This document shows positions 1 to 8,268 of a stretch of DNA of 64,000 bases, in pieces. This DNA comes from Streptomyces antimycoticus (GTDB taxonomy: Bacteria; Actinomycetota; Actinomycetes; Streptomycetales; Streptomycetaceae). The DNA is taken from the NCBI RefSeq assembly GCF_005405925.1, contig NZ_BJHV01000001.1, positions 9,548,001 to 9,612,000 on the forward strand, written 5' to 3'. The first letter of the stretch is position 1. The number at the start of each line of letters is the position of its first letter. Position numbers and translations under genes: made by a program. The notes under the pieces are model-generated. The model was given only the letters and a program-made list of their open reading frames with translations, did no database searches and was not told where the DNA came from.

Positions 1-3000
1 CGAGCGCCTGGGCGATGACCCGTTGCTGGGAGGGCCCGTTCGGTGCGGTCAGCCCGTTGCTGGTGCCGTCCTGGTTGACCGCGGAGCCCCGGAGGACGGC
101 CATCACCCGGTGGCCGTTGCGGCGCGCGTCCGACAGCCGCTCGAGCAGCAGAAGCCCGGCCCCCTCGCCCCAGCCGGTGCCGTCGGCCGCCGATGCGAAC
201 GGCTTGCACCGGCCGTCGGCCGCCAGACCTCGCTGGCGGGAGAACTCGATGAAGGTGGTCGGCGTGGCCATCACCGTCACGCCGCCCGCCAGCGCCATCG
301 TGCATTCGCCCTGCCGCAGTGCCTGGGCCGCCAGATGCATCGCCACCAGCGAGGACGAACACGCCGTGTCCACCGTCACCGCGGGCCCTTCGAGGCCGAA
401 CGCGTACGCCACCCGACCGGACATGACACTCGGCGTACCGCCCGCGAGCAGATACCCCTCGACCTCCCGCGCCGAGGAGCTTCCGGAGGCGCCGTAGCCC
501 TGATAGGTGCCGCCCGCGAAGACGCCGGTGACGCTTCCGGCGAGCGTGTCCCGGTCCAGGCCCGCGTTCTCGAAGGTCTCCCAGGCGGTTTCCAGGAGCA
601 GGCGCTGCTGGGGGTCCATGGCGAGCGCTTCGCGCGGGCTGATGCCGAAGAACGCCGCGTCGAACCCGGCCGCATCGTGGAGAAAGCCGCCCTCGCGCGC
701 ATAGCTGGTGCCCAGACGCTCGGGGTCGGGGTCGAAGAGGGTGTTCAGATCCCAGCCACGGTCGGTGGGCATCTCCCCGACGGCGTCCCGGCCCGCGGCG
801 ACCAGCTCCCACAGCTCCTCAGGTGAGCGCACGCCGCCCGGGTAGCGGCAGGCCATGCCGACGATCGCGATCGGCTCGTCGTCGGCGGCCGCGAACGCCG
901 TATGGGTGGTGACGGCGGGCTTGCGCCCCGTCAGTTCCGCGCCCAGATAGGTGGCGAGCGCATTCGGCGTCGGATGGTCGAAGACCAGCGCCGGGGCGAG
1001 CGGGAGGCCGGTGGTGGTGGCGAGCTGGTTGCGCAGCTCGACCGCGGTGAGGGAGTCGAAGCCCAGCTCCTGGAAGGGCTGTGCGGGGGGAATCGCGTCC
1101 AGGCCGGGGTGACCGAGGATCGTCGCGGCCAGGGTCTGGATATGGCGGACGAGGAGCTGGTGCCGCTGTGCGGCCGGCGCCGCGCTGAGCTGCTGCCGCA
1201 ACGGATTGTCGTCGGCGGTGTCCGTGGACGTGGCGGGCTCGGCGGCCGACGGCATCAGCCGGGTGAGGAACGGACTCGGGCGCTGCGCGGTGAACGTACT
1301 GCCGAACCTCGCCCAGTCGACATCCGCGATCGTGACGGCCGTGTCGTGGTGGGTCAGGGCGTGGTGCAGCGACGCGATGGCGAGGTCGGTGGGGAGAGGC
1401 GACAGACCGCGCCGCTCGAGGTGGGAGAGCGTGTGCTGGTCGGCGGCCATGCCTGCCTCGCCCCACGGGCCCCAGGCAAGGCTGGTGGCGGGCAGGCCCC
1501 GGGTGCGGCGGTGCTCGGCGAGTGCGTCCAGGTAGGTGTTCGCGGCGGCGTAGGCGGCCTGTTGCCCGCTGCCCCAGGTGGCGGCGTTCGACGAGAAGAG
1601 AATGAAGGCCGTCAGATCGAGGTGCTGGGTGAGGTCGTGCAGATGAGCGGCGGCCAGGGCCTTGGACCGCAGAACGGACTGCAACCGCCCGGGATCCAGT
1701 TCGCCGATCTGCCCGAGTTCCATCGTGCCGGCGGTGTGGAAGACGGCGGTGAGGGGGTGTTCGGCGGGGACGGTGTCGATGAGCTGCCGGAGCGCGGCGC
1801 GGTCGGAGGCGTCGCAGGCGGTGATGGTGACATCCGTCCCCAGAGCGGTGAGCTCCTCGCTGAGCTCGGACGCACCGGGCGCGTCGGGTCCGGAACGGCT
1901 GATGAGGTGGAGATGGGGCGCGCCCCGGTGAGCCAGCCAGCGGGCGATCTGGGCGCCGAGACCCCCGGTGCCACCGGTGATGAGCGTGGTCCCCGACGGC
2001 TCCCAGGGGGCGGGGGCGGTGTCGACGGCGGGCACACGGGCGAGGCGGCGCGCGTACGTTCCGGTGGTGCGGATGGCGGCCTGATCCTCGGGCTGCCCGG
2101 GTACGAGAAGGGCTGCCAGCCGAGCCGCGGTGTGGTGGGTCATGGTGGCGGGCAGATCGATGAGGCCGCCCCAGCGCTGCGGATGTTCCAGCGCGGCCAC
2201 GCGGCCGAACCCCCAGATCTGCGACTGCTCGGGGTGGGGGAGGAGGTCGCTGCGACCGGTGGCGACGGCGCCTTGCGTCACGCACCACAGGGGCGCGCTG
2301 ATGTCGGCGTCACCGAGAGCCTGGAGAAGAGCGACGGTGGCGCCGAGCCCGGCGGGCACCGCGGAGTGGCCGATGAGCGGTTCCTGGTCGAGTGCGAGCA
2401 GGCTGATGACTCCGGCGGGTTGGGCCTCCTCGGTCAGCCTGCCGAGGCGTTCGCGGAGCGTGGCGCGATCGACGTCATGAGCGTCGACCTCAAACGGCTG
2501 CGTCGTGGCGCCGTGCGTCTGCAGCGCCTGGACGATGACTCTGACCGTCGTGTGCTCCTCCTGCCCGGCAGGGGCGACCACCAGCCAGGTGCCCGTCAGG
2601 GCCGGTGTGGCCGGGTCGGGGAGCTGCTGCCAAGTGGCCCGGTAGCGCCAGGAGTCGATGGTGGAACGTTCGCGGTGCTGACGCCGCCAGGCGGACAGCA
2701 CGGGGAGTGCGGGCAACAGGGCGTCGATGCCCGGGCTGCCCTTCTCCAGCCGGAGCGTGCTGGTGAGGGTGTCGACGTCCAGCTCTTCGATGGCATGCCA
2801 GAGCTGCGCCTCGGCCGGGTCCTCGGCAGTCCCCTGGAAGCTCGTACGAGCGGCGGGCGGGGCCAGCCAGAAGCGCTGGTGCTGGAAGGCATACGTCGGC
2901 AACCCGACCACCTGGGGCGCCGGGTCGGCGGGGAACCAACTGGTCCAGTCGACCTCGACGCCGACGCTGTGCAGCCGGGCGAGGGCATGGGCGAGGGCCC

Positions 3001-5767
3001 GTCCCTCGGGCTGCTTACGGGTGAGGGCGGACGTGATCAGGGGCGTCGGCTCGGTGGGGTTGTTCTGCTCGGTGTTGGTGGTGGTGGTGTGGTGGTGGTG
3101 GAGGGTGTGCTGGGTTGCGGTGGCGAGGACGGGGTCGGGGCCGAGTTCGAGGTAGGTGCTGGTGTGGGGTGCGGTGTGGGTGATGGCGGGGTGGAAGTGG
3201 ACGGGTTGGCGGATGTGTTGGGTCCAGTAGTCGGGGGTGGTGATGTGTTCATCCGCTGGTTGTCCGGTGAGGTTGCTGATGAGGGGGATGGTGGGTGGGT
3301 GGTAGGTGAGTCCGCTGATGGCTTCCTTGAAGGGCTCGAGAATCGGTTCCATCAAGGGGGAGTGGAAGGCGTGGCTGACCGTGAGGGTCCTGGTCTTACG
3401 GCCTTTGGCCGCCCAGGTGGCGCTGATGTCGGTGACGGTCTCGAGGGGGCCGGAGATGACGGTGTTGCCGGGGGTGTTGAGGGCGGCGATGCTCACTCGG
3501 CCGTGGTGTCGGGCCAGGTCCTCGGTGAGTTCGTCGGGGGTGGCGGCGATGGTGGCCATGCCTCCGCCGTCGGGGAGTCCTCCCATGAGGGTGGCGCGGG
3601 CGGCGACGAGGTGGCAGGCGTCGGGGAGGTTGAAGACTCCGGCGATATGGGCGGCGGCGATCTCGCCGATGGAGTGGCCGATGACGGCGTCGGGGCGTAC
3701 GCCGACCGAGTCGAGCAGGCGGGCCAGGGCGATGTGCAGGGCGAACAGTCCCGCCTGGGCGTAGGTGGTGTGGTCCAGCAGTGCCGCGTCTTCGGGGTCG
3801 CGGCTGAAGACCAACTCCCGCAGCGGGTGTTCCAGATGCGGGTCGAGAAGACCGCAGACCTCGTCGAAGGCTTCGGCGAAGACGGGGAAGCGGTCGTAGA
3901 GTTCGGCGCCCATGCCGGGGCGCTGGCTGCCCTGCCCGCTGAACAGGAACACGGTCTGCCCGACGGCCTCGGCGGCCTGTCCGGGGTGCACCAGACTCGG
4001 ATGGGAGTCCCCGGCGGCCAGGGCTTCGAGCCCCGCCACCAGTTCGTCGCGGTCCTGGCCGATGACCACGGCCCGGTGGTCGAAAAGCGTCCTGGATCGC
4101 AGCAGCGACCAGCCCACCTCCGCAGCGGTCACCCCCGGGTCGGCGTTCACCCGTGCGGCCAACGCCCGCGCCTGGCCCCGTAGCGCCTCCGTACCGCGCG
4201 CCGACACCACCCACGGCACCGGACCGCCCACCGGCTCCACCGCGACCGCCACCGGTTCCGCGCCGACCCCCGGTTCCACCTCGGCGGCGACCGGCTCCAC
4301 CGCCACCGGCTCCACCGGCTCCACCGCCAGCGGCTCCACCGGCTCCACCCCGAGGCCCCCGAGCTCCGTCGCGGCCTCCTCGGGGGCCTGCTCCAGGATC
4401 AGATGGGCGTTCGTCCCGCTGATACCGAACGAGGAGACCCCCGCCCGGCGTGGATGCGCGCCCCGCGGCCACTCCCGCGCCTCGGTCAGCAGATGGACAT
4501 CACCCGCGTTCCAGTCCACATGGGGTGTCGGCTCGTCGATGTGCAGCGAGGCGGGCAGCACCCCATGCCGCATCGCCATCACCATCTTGATGACCCCGGC
4601 CGCACCCGCCGCCATCTGCGCATGCCCGATGTTGGACTTGATGGACCCCAGCCACAGCGGACATCCCTCGTCCCGCTCCTGCCCGTACGTGGCCAGCAGC
4701 GCCTGCGCCTCGATCGGGTCACCCAGAGTGGTCCCCGTGCCATGCGCCTCGACCGCGTCCACCTCGGAGGGTGACAGCCGGGCGTTGGCGAGCGCCTGCC
4801 GGATCACGCGCTGCTGCGACGGCCCGTTCGGTGCGGTGAGGCCGTTGCTGGCGCCGTCCTGGTTGACCGCCGTGCCCCGGATCACGGCCAGCACCTGGTG
4901 ACCATTGCGGTGCGCGTCCGACAGCCGCTCCAGCAGCAGGACGCCCACGCCTTCCGCCAGGGTCATGCCGTCGCTGTTCGCCGAGAACGCCTTGGACCTG
5001 CCGTCCGGGGCGAGCCCCCGCAGCTCGCTGAAGCCGATGAACGGCGCCGTCGAGGACATCACGGCCACGCCCCCGGCCAGCGCCATATCGCATTCGCCCT
5101 GCCGGATCGCCTGGCAGGCCAGATGCATGGCGACCAGGGAGGAGGAGCACGCGGTGTCCACCGTCACCGCGGCGCCCTCCAGTCCGAGGGTGTACGCCAC
5201 CCGGCCGGACACCACACTGGCGGAGTTGCCGATGGTGAAGTAGCCGGCCGAGCCCTCGGGCACCTGGGAGGCGTCGGAGCAGTAGTCGAGGTGATCGCAG
5301 CCGATGAACGTGCCGGTCCTGCTGCCCCGCAGCGACTCCGGGTCGACACCGGCGTGCTCGATGGCCTCCCAGGACGCCTCCAGGGCCAGCCGCTGCTGCG
5401 GGGCCATCCCGAGGGCCTCGCGGGGGCTGATGCCGAAGAACGTGGCATCGAATCCCGCGGGGTCGTCGATGAAGCCGCCCTCGCGCGTATAGCTCGTCCC
5501 CGGGTGGTCCGGGTCGGGATGGAAGAGATTCTCCAGATCCCAATTACGGTCAGTGGGGAGTTCCGAGATGGCGTCCCGCTCGGTGGCGACCAGTTCCCAC
5601 AGCTCTTCGGGGGACCGTACGCCTCCGGGAAAGCGGCAGGACATTCCCACGATCGCGACCGGCTCGTGCCCCGCGGACTCGACATCCTTGAGACGGCGCT
5701 GCGTCTGCCGGAGATCCGCCGTCACCCGCTTCAGATAGTCGAGCAGCTTCTCTTCATTGCTCGCCAT
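1..5767 (-). CDS. Modular type I polyketide synthase, N-terminal part (gene continues past the left edge)
   Basis: One uninterrupted frame covers about 1,922 residues. It starts at the ATG at 5767, behind a GGGGGTGG-like ribosome site. The first 30 residues are a charged coiled-coil docking helix (EEKLLDYLKRVTADLRQTQ), so the protein accepts its chain from an upstream PKS subunit. KS1 follows, with active-site motif DTACSSS at about residue 207. The AT has GHSIGE (Ser about 699) and HAFH (about 800), which by family knowledge predicts malonyl-CoA. No DH or ER lies between AT and KR. The KR has GGTGGLG (about 1267), lacks the B-type LDD motif and carries WGSGQQ before the catalytic Tyr, suggesting an A-type reductase giving an L-hydroxyl. 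The ACP Ser sits in GFDSL (about 1571). A second KS follows (DTACSSS, about 1802). The frame was confirmed at each of these motifs, so there is no net frameshift. The product is unknown. Confidence 0.97.
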   Translation of the reverse strand, partial: MASNEEKLLDYLKRVTADLRQTQRRLKDVESAGHEPVAIVGMSCRFPGGVRSPEELWELVATERDAISELPTDRNWDLENLFHPDPDHPGTSYTREGGFIDDPAGFDATFFGISPREALGMAPQQRLALEASWEAIEHAGVDPESLRGSRTGTFIGCDHLDYCSDASQVPEGSAGYFTIGNSASVVSGRVAYTLGLEGAAVTVDTACSSSLVAMHLACQAIRQGECDMALAGGVAVMSSTAPFIGFSELRGLAPDGRSKAFSANSDGMTLAEGVGVLLLERLSDAHRNGHQVLAVIRGTAVNQDGASNGLTAPNGPSQQRVIRQALANARLSPSEVDAVEAHGTGTTLGDPIEAQALLATYGQERDEGCPLWLGSIKSNIGHAQMAAGAAGVIKMVMAMRHGVLPASLHIDEPTPHVDWNAGDVHLLTEAREWPRGAHPRRAGVSSFGISGTNAHLILEQAPEEAATELGGLGVEPVEPLAVEPVEPVAVEPVAAEVEPGVGAEPVAVAVEPVGGPVPWVVSARGTEALRGQARALAARVNADPGVTAAEVGWSLLRSRTLFDHRAVVIGQDRDELVAGLEALAAGDSHPSLVHPGQAAEAVGQTVFLFSGQGSQRPGMGAELYDRFPVFAEAFDEVCGLLDPHLEHPLRELVFSRDPEDAALLDHTTYAQAGLFALHIALARLLDSVGVRPDAVIGHSIGEIAAAHIAGVFNLPDACHLVAARATLMGGLPDGGGMATIAATPDELTEDLARHHGRVSIAALNTPGNTVISGPLETVTDISATWAAKGRKTRTLTVSHAFHSPLMEPILEPFKEAISGLTYHPPTIPLISNLTGQPADEHITTPDYWTQHIRQPVHFHPAITHTAPHTSTYLELGPDPVLATATQHTLHHHHTTTTNTEQNNPTEPTPLITSALTRKQPEGRALAHALARLHSVGVEVDWTSWFPADPAPQVVGLPTYAFQHQRFWLAPPAARTSFQGTAEDPAEAQLWHAIEELDVDTLTSTLRLEKGSPGIDALLPALPVLSAWRRQHRERSTIDSWRYRATWQQLPDPATPALTGTWLVVAPAGQEEHTTVRVIVQALQTHGATTQPFEVDAHDVDRATLRERLGRLTEEAQPAGVISLLALDQEPLIGHSAVPAGLGATVALLQALGDADISAPLWCVTQGAVATGRSDLLPHPEQSQIWGFGRVAALEHPQRWGGLIDLPATMTHHTAARLAALLVPGQPEDQAAIRTTGTYARRLARVPAVDTAPAPWEPSGTTLITGGTGGLGAQIARWLAHRGAPHLHLISRSGPDAPGASELSEELTALGTDVTITACDASDRAALRQLIDTVPAEHPLTAVFHTAGTMELGQIGELDPGRLQSVLRSKALAAAHLHDLTQHLDLTAFILFSSNAATWGSGQQAAYAAANTYLDALAEHRRTRGLPATSLAWGPWGEAGMAADQHTLSHLERRGLSPLPTDLAIASLHHALTHHDTAVTIADVDWARFGSTFTAQRPSPFLTRLMPSAAEPATSTDTADDNPLRQQLSAAPAAQRHQLLVRHIQTLAATILGHPGLDAIPPAQPFQELGFDSLTAVELRNQLATTTGLPLAPALVFDHPTPNALATYLGAELTGRKPAVTTHTAFAAADDEPIAIVGMACRYPGGVRSPEELWELVAAGRDAVGEMPTDRGWDLNTLFDPDPERLGTSYAREGGFLHDAAGFDAAFFGISPREALAMDPQQRLLLETAWETFENAGLDRDTLAGSVTGVFAGGTYQGYGASGSSSAREVEGYLLAGGTPSVMSGRVAYAFGLEGPAVTVDTACSSSLVAMHLAAQALRQGECTMALAGGVTVMATPTTFIEFSRQRGLAADGRCKPFASAADGTGWGEGAGLLLLERLSDARRNGHRVMAVLRGSAVNQDGTSNGLTAPNGPSQQRVIAQAL
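4231..4349 (-). repeat. VEP-rich low-complexity repeat inside the PKS KS-AT linker
   Basis: The stretch is built from imperfect copies of CGGCTCCAC. On the coding strand it encodes a run of Val-Glu-Pro units (VEPVEPLAVEPVEPVAVEP and onward), with seven VEP and one AEP in about 40 residues. It lies between the end of KS1 and the AT domain, where modular PKSs normally have a structured linker followed by a variable loop. The repeat keeps the reading frame. It is probably a flexible insert produced by replication slippage. Confidence 0.8.
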
Positions 5768-5806
5768 GGTCGTCCACCCCCACTTCCCTCGGTCCGGAAC
5801 TGAACG

Positions 5807-6451
5807 CTATTGGCGGCAGTCGTAACTGCCGTGCAAGGTACTTCCGTCGGGGAAAGTGAAGCTCGTGGAGTTCTTGAAATGCCCCCGACCGAGCACCTGG
5901 TAGTCATCCATGAGGTCCAGCTTCACGCCCGATGTCTGTCCCGTGGCATTCGGTGTGATCACCTGGGTGAGGGGGCCCTTGAATATCAGGTGGCCGTCCT
6001 TCCAGCCGGACGAGGTGTAGTTTCCGGAGGAACCCCAGTTGTCGTGGTACTGATTGATGAATTTCCCGTCGACGGGATTCCAGCCGAAGGTCGAACGGCC
6101 GACCACGTTTCCGGGTTCGAGGGTGGCGTCCGTGTAGAAGTAATGCCCGCCCATCGCCCGCCTGGTGGTCAGCTTCAGCACCGCCGCGGTGCCGCCCGGC
6201 GGTGGGGTGTACTCGCAGGTGTAGGAGCCGAGCAGAAAGTCGAGATCCCGGATCTGCGGGGGAGCGGGAAGTGGATTCCTGCCGCGCGGCGGTTTGGCTC
6301 TGCTGTCGGGCTCGGCATTCACCGGGGAGACGGAGAGCGCGATCAGGCTCACGGCGGCCACGCCCACGACACCGGCCGGGACGCGCCGGATCCACTTCCT
6401 CCGCCTGGCCGTGCCATCCGGTTCCCGTTCCTCTGACTTCTCGGTGCGCAC
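5807..6451 (-). CDS. Secreted DUF1579-like protein upstream of the PKS
   Basis: This 214-residue protein starts at GTG 6451, with GGGAG six bases upstream. A basic N-terminus (RRRKWIRR) precedes a hydrophobic segment ending in VNAEP, consistent with a signal peptide or single anchor at about residues 22-48. The mature part begins IRDLDFLLGSYTCEYTPP, resembling the DFLxGxWxxE opening of DUF1579-type beta-barrel proteins, and has many Trp/Gly/Tyr positions. It ends 39 bases before the PKS start on the same strand, so the two are probably co-transcribed. The function is unknown. A role linked to the polyketide is only an inference from position. Confidence 0.75.
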   Translation of the reverse strand: MRTEKSEEREPDGTARRRKWIRRVPAGVVGVAAVSLIALSVSPVNAEPDSRAKPPRGRNPLPAPPQIRDLDFLLGSYTCEYTPPPGGTAAVLKLTTRRAMGGHYFYTDATLEPGNVVGRSTFGWNPVDGKFINQYHDNWGSSGNYTSSGWKDGHLIFKGPLTQVITPNATGQTSGVKLDLMDDYQVLGRGHFKNSTSFTFPDGSTLHGSYDCRQ

Positions 6452-6582
6452 ACTCGACTCCCAACCGTCAATCGGGCACTGACCTGCGGCTGAGCCGCCT
6501 GCCGGGCGACCAGTCCGGATACGGCGACCATCATTTGCGCCGTCACCAAAGTGGGTCTAACGCCCGGCTTGGCCTCCTCCCT

Positions 6583-6666
6583 GACACGAACCGCTTGATA
6601 CGAACCGATGGATACGAACGGCTCGATACGAACGGCTCGATACGAACCGATGGATACGAACCGAGA
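6583..6666. repeat. Six tandem copies of a 14-bp repeat, consensus GATACGAACCGATG
   Basis: GATACGAAC recurs at 6597, 6611, 6625, 6639 and 6653, and GACACGAAC at 6583, with an exact period of 14. The last five bases alternate between CGATG and GGCTC types. The array lies in the 318-base gap between the divergent DUF1579-like and M28-like genes. It ends about 100 bases before the latter, so it could be a multi-site operator. The period is not a multiple of three and no gene covers it. The rest of the gap shows no other recognisable element. Confidence 0.9.
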
Positions 6667-6769
6667 GGGAAAGGGGCCCCGCGAAAAGAGGCGCACTGGC
6701 ATCGCGTTAGCCCAGCTTTAGCCCGCCCGTCGAGCATGAATCCGGACCGTGGCGACGAGGAGGATGACG

Positions 6770-8167
6770 ATGAGCGGCTGGCCGGCGCTGGAGAAGTACC
6801 TCGATCGGGCACCCACGTCGAAGGAGATGATGGCCTGGATCGAACTGATCGTCAGCCAGGGCATTCGCCGGGCGGGCTATCCGGCCGACGGCTGGACCGA
6901 GGAGTGGGCCGCGGAACAGTTCCGGGAGACCGGGCTGGCGGACGTGCGCCTGGAGCCGCTGGACACGCCCATCTGGCGCCCGCGGTCCGCCGCCTTCGAG
7001 ATCTGGCCCACCGGCCGCCCCGATGAGGCCGTCCGGTTCGAGGGACTCGCCCTGCCGTACACCACGCCGACCGAGGGCACCGAGGGCCGGCTGGTGCGGA
7101 TGGAGGACGGGGAGGTGCGCGGCTCCATCGCGGTCCAGGAGATCGGCTTCACGCGGCTGCCGCAGACCGAGGTGCAAGCCCGGGCCACCGGCTCCTACGA
7201 CCCCGAGGGCGTGTTCCCCGACCTCGTCCAGACCGTGCCGTTCGACCTTCCCCATGTGCTGGACTTCGACATCGCCATCAAGGACGGTGCCACGGCCTAC
7301 GTCGGCCTGCTCACCGGACTGCCCTGGGAGACCAGCGACTTCTACTGGCCCTACGACGCCGAACGGCGCCCCATCCCCGGCATCTGGCTGAGTGGCGAGG
7401 ACGGGCAGCGGGTCCGCGAGCTGATGGCGTCGGGGGAGTGCGAGGGCCGGATCGTCTCCGACGCCACCATCACCGAGGAGACCACCCACAATGTGGTGGG
7501 CACCCTGCCCGGCGCCTCCGACCACTGGTTGATCATCGGCTCACACCACGACGGCCCCTGGGCGTCGGCCGTGGAGGACGCGTCCGGGGTGGCGCTCGTG
7601 CTGGCGCAGGCCAAGTTCTGGGCGTCGGTGCCCCAGGAGCTGCGACCGCACAACATGCTGTTCGTGCTGACGTCCGGCCATATGGCGGGCGCCGCGGGCA
7701 CACAGGCGTTCATCGCGGCGCATCCCGAGCTGTTTCCGCAGGTCGTCCTCGAGATGCATCTGGAACACGCGGCACGCCAGGCGGTGGTGGTCGACGGGGA
7801 GGTCGTGCCCACCGACGATCCCGAGGTGCGCTGGTGGTTCACCACCCAGGCGCCCCGGCTGGAGGAGCTGGTGGCCGAGTCCCTCGCCGCGGAGGACCTG
7901 CGCCGCTCCTGGATCCTGTCGCCGACCGCCTTCGCGCCGAACCCGGCCACCGACGGTGCCTACTTCTACTACACGGGTGTGCCGCTGGTGCAGCTGATCA
8001 CCACGCCCATGTACATCTTCGATCCGCGGGACACCCCGGACAAGGTGGACGAGCAGAGCCTGGTGCCGCTCACCAAGGGGGCGGCGCGGATCATCGCCGG
8101 TACGGCCGGCTGTGAGCCCGACACCCTCCGGGTGCCGATCCAGACCGCGGGCGACGAGACGGAGTAG
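6770..8167 (+). CDS. M28-like peptidase-fold protein with altered metal site
   Basis: The ATG at 6770 is chosen because GAGGAGG lies seven bases upstream; in-frame GTG 6749 and ATG 6764 are poorly placed. The protein has 465 residues and no signal peptide. The C-terminal half follows the M28 aminopeptidase plan: SHHDGP (about residue 257), then EDASGVAL, matching the HxD and D-x-x-SG zinc elements. Two later elements are not canonical. The usual catalytic Glu-Glu pair is replaced by GHMAG in LTSGHMAGAAGT, and the final His before DTPDKVD is Phe (YIFDPRDTPDKVD). It may be an inactive homologue, or one with changed chemistry or a non-peptide substrate. It ends before a strong hairpin shared with the convergent M6 protease gene. 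Confidence 0.8.
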   Translation: MSGWPALEKYLDRAPTSKEMMAWIELIVSQGIRRAGYPADGWTEEWAAEQFRETGLADVRLEPLDTPIWRPRSAAFEIWPTGRPDEAVRFEGLALPYTTPTEGTEGRLVRMEDGEVRGSIAVQEIGFTRLPQTEVQARATGSYDPEGVFPDLVQTVPFDLPHVLDFDIAIKDGATAYVGLLTGLPWETSDFYWPYDAERRPIPGIWLSGEDGQRVRELMASGECEGRIVSDATITEETTHNVVGTLPGASDHWLIIGSHHDGPWASAVEDASGVALVLAQAKFWASVPQELRPHNMLFVLTSGHMAGAAGTQAFIAAHPELFPQVVLEMHLEHAARQAVVVDGEVVPTDDPEVRWWFTTQAPRLEELVAESLAAEDLRRSWILSPTAFAPNPATDGAYFYYTGVPLVQLITTPMYIFDPRDTPDKVDEQSLVPLTKGAARIIAGTAGCEPDTLRVPIQTAGDETE

Positions 8168-8206
8168 GGCCACCGAGCCCCGACGGCCCGCGGAGCAGAC
8201 AGCAGG

Positions 8207-8235
8207 GACGGCCCGCCGTATGTCGGCGGGCCGTC
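8207..8235. terminator. Bidirectional hairpin terminator
   Basis: GACGGCCCGCCG (8207-8218) pairs perfectly with CGGCGGGCCGTC (8224-8235) around a five-base loop. It lies between convergent genes and has no T-run, as is usual in Streptomyces. Confidence 0.85.
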
Positions 8236-8268
8236 ACCCGTTTCACACGTCACCTGTCACCCATCGCC

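Noticed and set aside
3060..3260. GTGGTG-rich tract in the AT domain as a separate repeat element
   Set aside because: It encodes the normal AT C-terminal region with His/Thr-rich codons in frame; local base bias only.
902..4183. 1,093-codon open frame opposite the PKS gene
   Set aside because: It is a high-GC shadow: Gly/Arg/Val-rich, no domain, and the opposite strand has a motif-complete PKS frame.
6583..6666. 14-bp repeats as a CRISPR array
   Set aside because: Repeats are directly abutting with no spacers and there are no cas genes.
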